Assembly (NCBI GenBank): GCA_950097015.1
Contig: CATNEN010000039.1
Location: forward strand, 7,270,501 to 7,334,500
Source: Macrostomum hystrix
Taxonomy: Eukaryota > Platyhelminthes > Macrostomidae
DNA: 64,000 nucleotides
Reading direction: 5' to 3'
A program made the position numbers and the translations under genes. The notes under the pieces are model-generated. The model saw only the letters and a list, made by a program, of their open reading frames with translations, ran no database searches and had not been told where the DNA came from. Below, in pieces: positions 62,401 to 64,000 of this stretch (position 1 is the stretch's first letter; every line of letters starts with the position of its first letter).

Positions 62401-64000
62401 TACTGTCACTCTCTAACAGTCTATTGTCACTCTCTAACAGTCTACTGTCACTCTCTAACAGTCTATTGTCACTCTCTAACAGTCTACTGTCACTCTCTAA
62501 CAGTCTATTGTCACTCTCTAACAGTCTACTGTCACTCTCTAACAGTCTACTGTCACTCTCTAACAGTCTACTGTCACTCTCTAACAGTCTACTGTCACTC
62601 TCTAACAGTCTATTGTCACTCTCTAACAGTCTACTGTCACTCTCTAACAGTCTACTGTCACTCTTTAAGAGTCTACTGTCACTCTCTAACAGTCTACTGT
62701 CACTCTCTAACAGTCTACTGTCACTCTCTAACAGTCTATTGTCACTCTCTAACAGTCTACTGTCACTCTCTAACAGTCTATTGTCACTCTCTAACAGTCT
62801 ACTGTCACTCTCTAACAGTCTACTGTCACTCTCTAACAGTCTACTGTCACTCTTTAAGAGTCTACTGTCACCCTTTAACAGTTCCATCAACCCCCTCGCC
62901 ATTTTGCAGCTGCGTGTTCAGTCCGCGCCTGAAAATCCACCGCAAATACGACCTGAAGGGCAGCACAATCGACCGGGAGGCCAGCGAGAAGGAGCGCAGC
63001 AAAGCCCTGCCGACCTACAAGGACGTGGACTTCATCAACACCAAAGAGCGCATCGGACTTGGCGAGGCCCAGAAGCAGCGGCTCATGCGCACACTCAGGT
63101 CTGATGTGGACTTCCTTCAGCGCAGCAACCTGATGGACTACTCACTGCTCATCGGCATTCACGACCTGCAGCTCGGCGGCGGCTTCGAGGACGATCCGGA
63201 GGCCGACGACGAGGCCGGACCGGGATCCGGCAATGAAGGCGCCGCCGTCTCGCCGCCGTCTGCCGCAGCCGCAGCCGCCGGGCTCCAGCCGGTGCCGGAG
63301 GATAGCGGCGATGACAATCCGAAGTGCGAAGCCAACTCGCCTGAGAGTCCGGGCGGAATGCGCGACTGCGGCCTGGAGCCCGGCAGGTCGTTTAGGTATT
63401 CCGCTTTCCTTGGCAACCTGGATCCCGTGTTTGAGAGGTGAGTGGCTGCTGCTCATGATTAGGCATTGCTGAGTTGCTACTCTCCCCGCCTTAATATTTC
63501 TCTCAATGTGTACTGTAGCAACATCGATTGATCAATGGTTATTTTCGTGAGCTCCAATACTCAAACAAAAAATCTCACCTTACCAAGTGTAAGTGCCTTC
63601 CGATCTCATTTGTTGTAAACTTCAGAAACATACTCAACTTGAGTTGAGTGGGTGTTTAATGCTACTGCACCTTAAAAACACTGTACATCTTTCTCCTCTT
63701 TCTCCTCTCAATCACTGCTGTTAAACTCCTTACGCTGTGTTATTACTATTTATCCTCATCCTCATCGCCAGACTCAGCAGTTTACAGCAACTAACTTACT
63801 TGTCTCGTCCCCGTCTCGCATTGCCAGCTACGGCATGCAGTCGCCAAGTCGCCAGGTTGTGTACTTCCTAGGCATCATCGACATCCTCACTAGCTACGGC
63901 GTGCGAAAGCGCACAGCCCAGACCTACAAGTCGATGAAGCACGGCTACATTAATGAGAACCAGCTGAGCACAGTCAAGCCAGAGGTGTACGCTAGACGAT
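59473..64000 (+). CDS. PIP4K2: phosphatidylinositol 5-phosphate 4-kinase, incomplete at right edge
   Basis: Exons 59473-59586, 59697-59794, 60847-61084, 61538-61647, 62910-63437 and 63828->64000, phase-consistent (0, 2, 0, 2, 2). The N-terminus (KLKLFRASDPLKSVIMWGIN, then MLLPDDFKSNLKVKVDNHLF) matches animal PIP4K2. KFKFKEYCPLVF, YIVECGAATLLPQYLGMYR, HRKYDLKGSTIDREASEKE, NLMDYSLLIGIHD and YFLGIIDILTSYG follow. The activation-loop stretch (KRTAQTYKSMKHG...LSTVKPEVYARR) ends in the type-II STVxPExY context, so a PI5P 4-kinase is favoured over a PI4P 5-kinase. A low-complexity Ala/Pro/Ser/Glu insert (~63180-63400) stands where vertebrate enzymes also have a variable acidic loop. The enzyme makes PI(4,5)P2 from PI5P on internal membranes. 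Introns 2, 3 and 4 are packed with tandem repeats. Confidence 0.93.
60212..60790 (+). repeat. 16-bp array of acceptor-like units, PIP4K intron 2
   Basis: About 36 units alternate TCTCTCCTCAGTCTTG and TCTCTCCCGTGTCTCA. The first type carries a polypyrimidine tract plus CAG, like a 3' splice site. The true acceptor (GCGCCTCCCAG|A at 60847) lies ~57 bp downstream. Confidence 0.88.
61180..61500 (+). repeat. ~30-bp imperfect tandem repeat, PIP4K intron 3
   Basis: About nine degenerate units contain TAAGATCCCCAT, TTGAGTCA and ATACCCTC. Confidence 0.75.
61676..61826 (+). repeat. 23-bp acceptor-like array, PIP4K intron 4
   Basis: About six copies with TTCTATCACTCTACTCACAG followed by CTG. Each unit ends in a pyrimidine-rich tract plus CAG|CTG; the genuine exon 5 also begins CAG|CTG. 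Confidence 0.88.
61827..62885 (+). repeat. 21-bp acceptor-like array, ~50 copies, PIP4K intron 4
   Basis: The unit is CTACTGTCACTCTCTAACAG plus T, with rarer TTTAAGAG and ATTGTC variants. Each contains CTAAC (branch-point-like) and a polypyrimidine-AG. Because 21 is a multiple of three, several frames stay open over >1 kb on both strands, but these join exon 5 out of frame and are not treated as coding. Confidence 0.95.

Noticed and set aside
61554..63104. 516-codon open frame of a Ser/Leu/Asn heptapeptide repeat, and the opposing 368-codon frame
   Set aside because: Both are by-products of a 21-bp intronic array without stops. The plus frame reads exon 5 of PIP4K out of frame, and the splice sites on either side of the array are clear.

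Overview
This is a metazoan nuclear window. It has spliced genes with GT-AG introns, signal peptides, an animal-type DEG/ENaC channel, a rhodopsin-class GPCR, a TRP-like channel, a neprilysin-family gene, an RN-tre/USP6NL-type RabGAP and a PIP4K. It is crowded with tandem repeats, tRNA-derived SINE-like elements and broken transposons. The standard code fits all genes. A repeat-rich lophotrochozoan, perhaps a free-living flatworm, is my guess, but nothing in the sequence fixes the species.

Layout. 1-7.6 kb: three secreted C-type-lectin-like genes (a 3' piece at the left edge, 1982-2719 and 6824-7591), separated by SINEs and a foldback element; a fourth paralogue lies at 46.7 kb. 7.81-15.46 kb: one uninterrupted satellite of a 16-bp unit with higher-order duplication. 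17.87-29.22 kb: a 13-exon DEG/ENaC channel gene, the main discovery candidate. Between the first membrane-segment exon and the conserved ENaC ectodomain it carries exons coding for kringle, WSC and a second kringle, nearly all in phase 1. 30.0-31.0 kb (-): a GPCR. 33.1-35.2 kb (+): a TRP-like channel with degenerate ankyrin-like repeats. 35.5-36.8 kb: a decayed Ty3/Gypsy pol fragment. 37.6-38.9 kb (+): a CUB + C-type lectin type I membrane protein. 39.4-39.85 kb: a non-LTR retrotransposon tail. 40.5-42.8 kb (-): a neprilysin-like (M13) pseudogene with three frameshifts and a lost zinc ligand. 43.8-45.3 kb (-): a decayed Crypton-like tyrosine recombinase joined to a Tc1/mariner fragment. 49.7-55.3 kb (-): an RN-tre/USP6NL-like RabGAP whose introns hold minisatellites. 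59.5 kb to the right edge (+): a PIP4K gene whose introns are also filled with arrays.

A recurring theme is tandem repeats whose unit carries a splice-site sequence. Examples are the donor of the RabGAP TBC exon, the donor of DEG/ENaC exon 5, and acceptor-like units in two PIP4K introns. This suggests that minisatellites here often seed at exon-intron junctions.

The genes do not form a pathway. PIP4K and the RabGAP both act in phosphoinositide and endosomal trafficking biology, but their closeness is probably chance.
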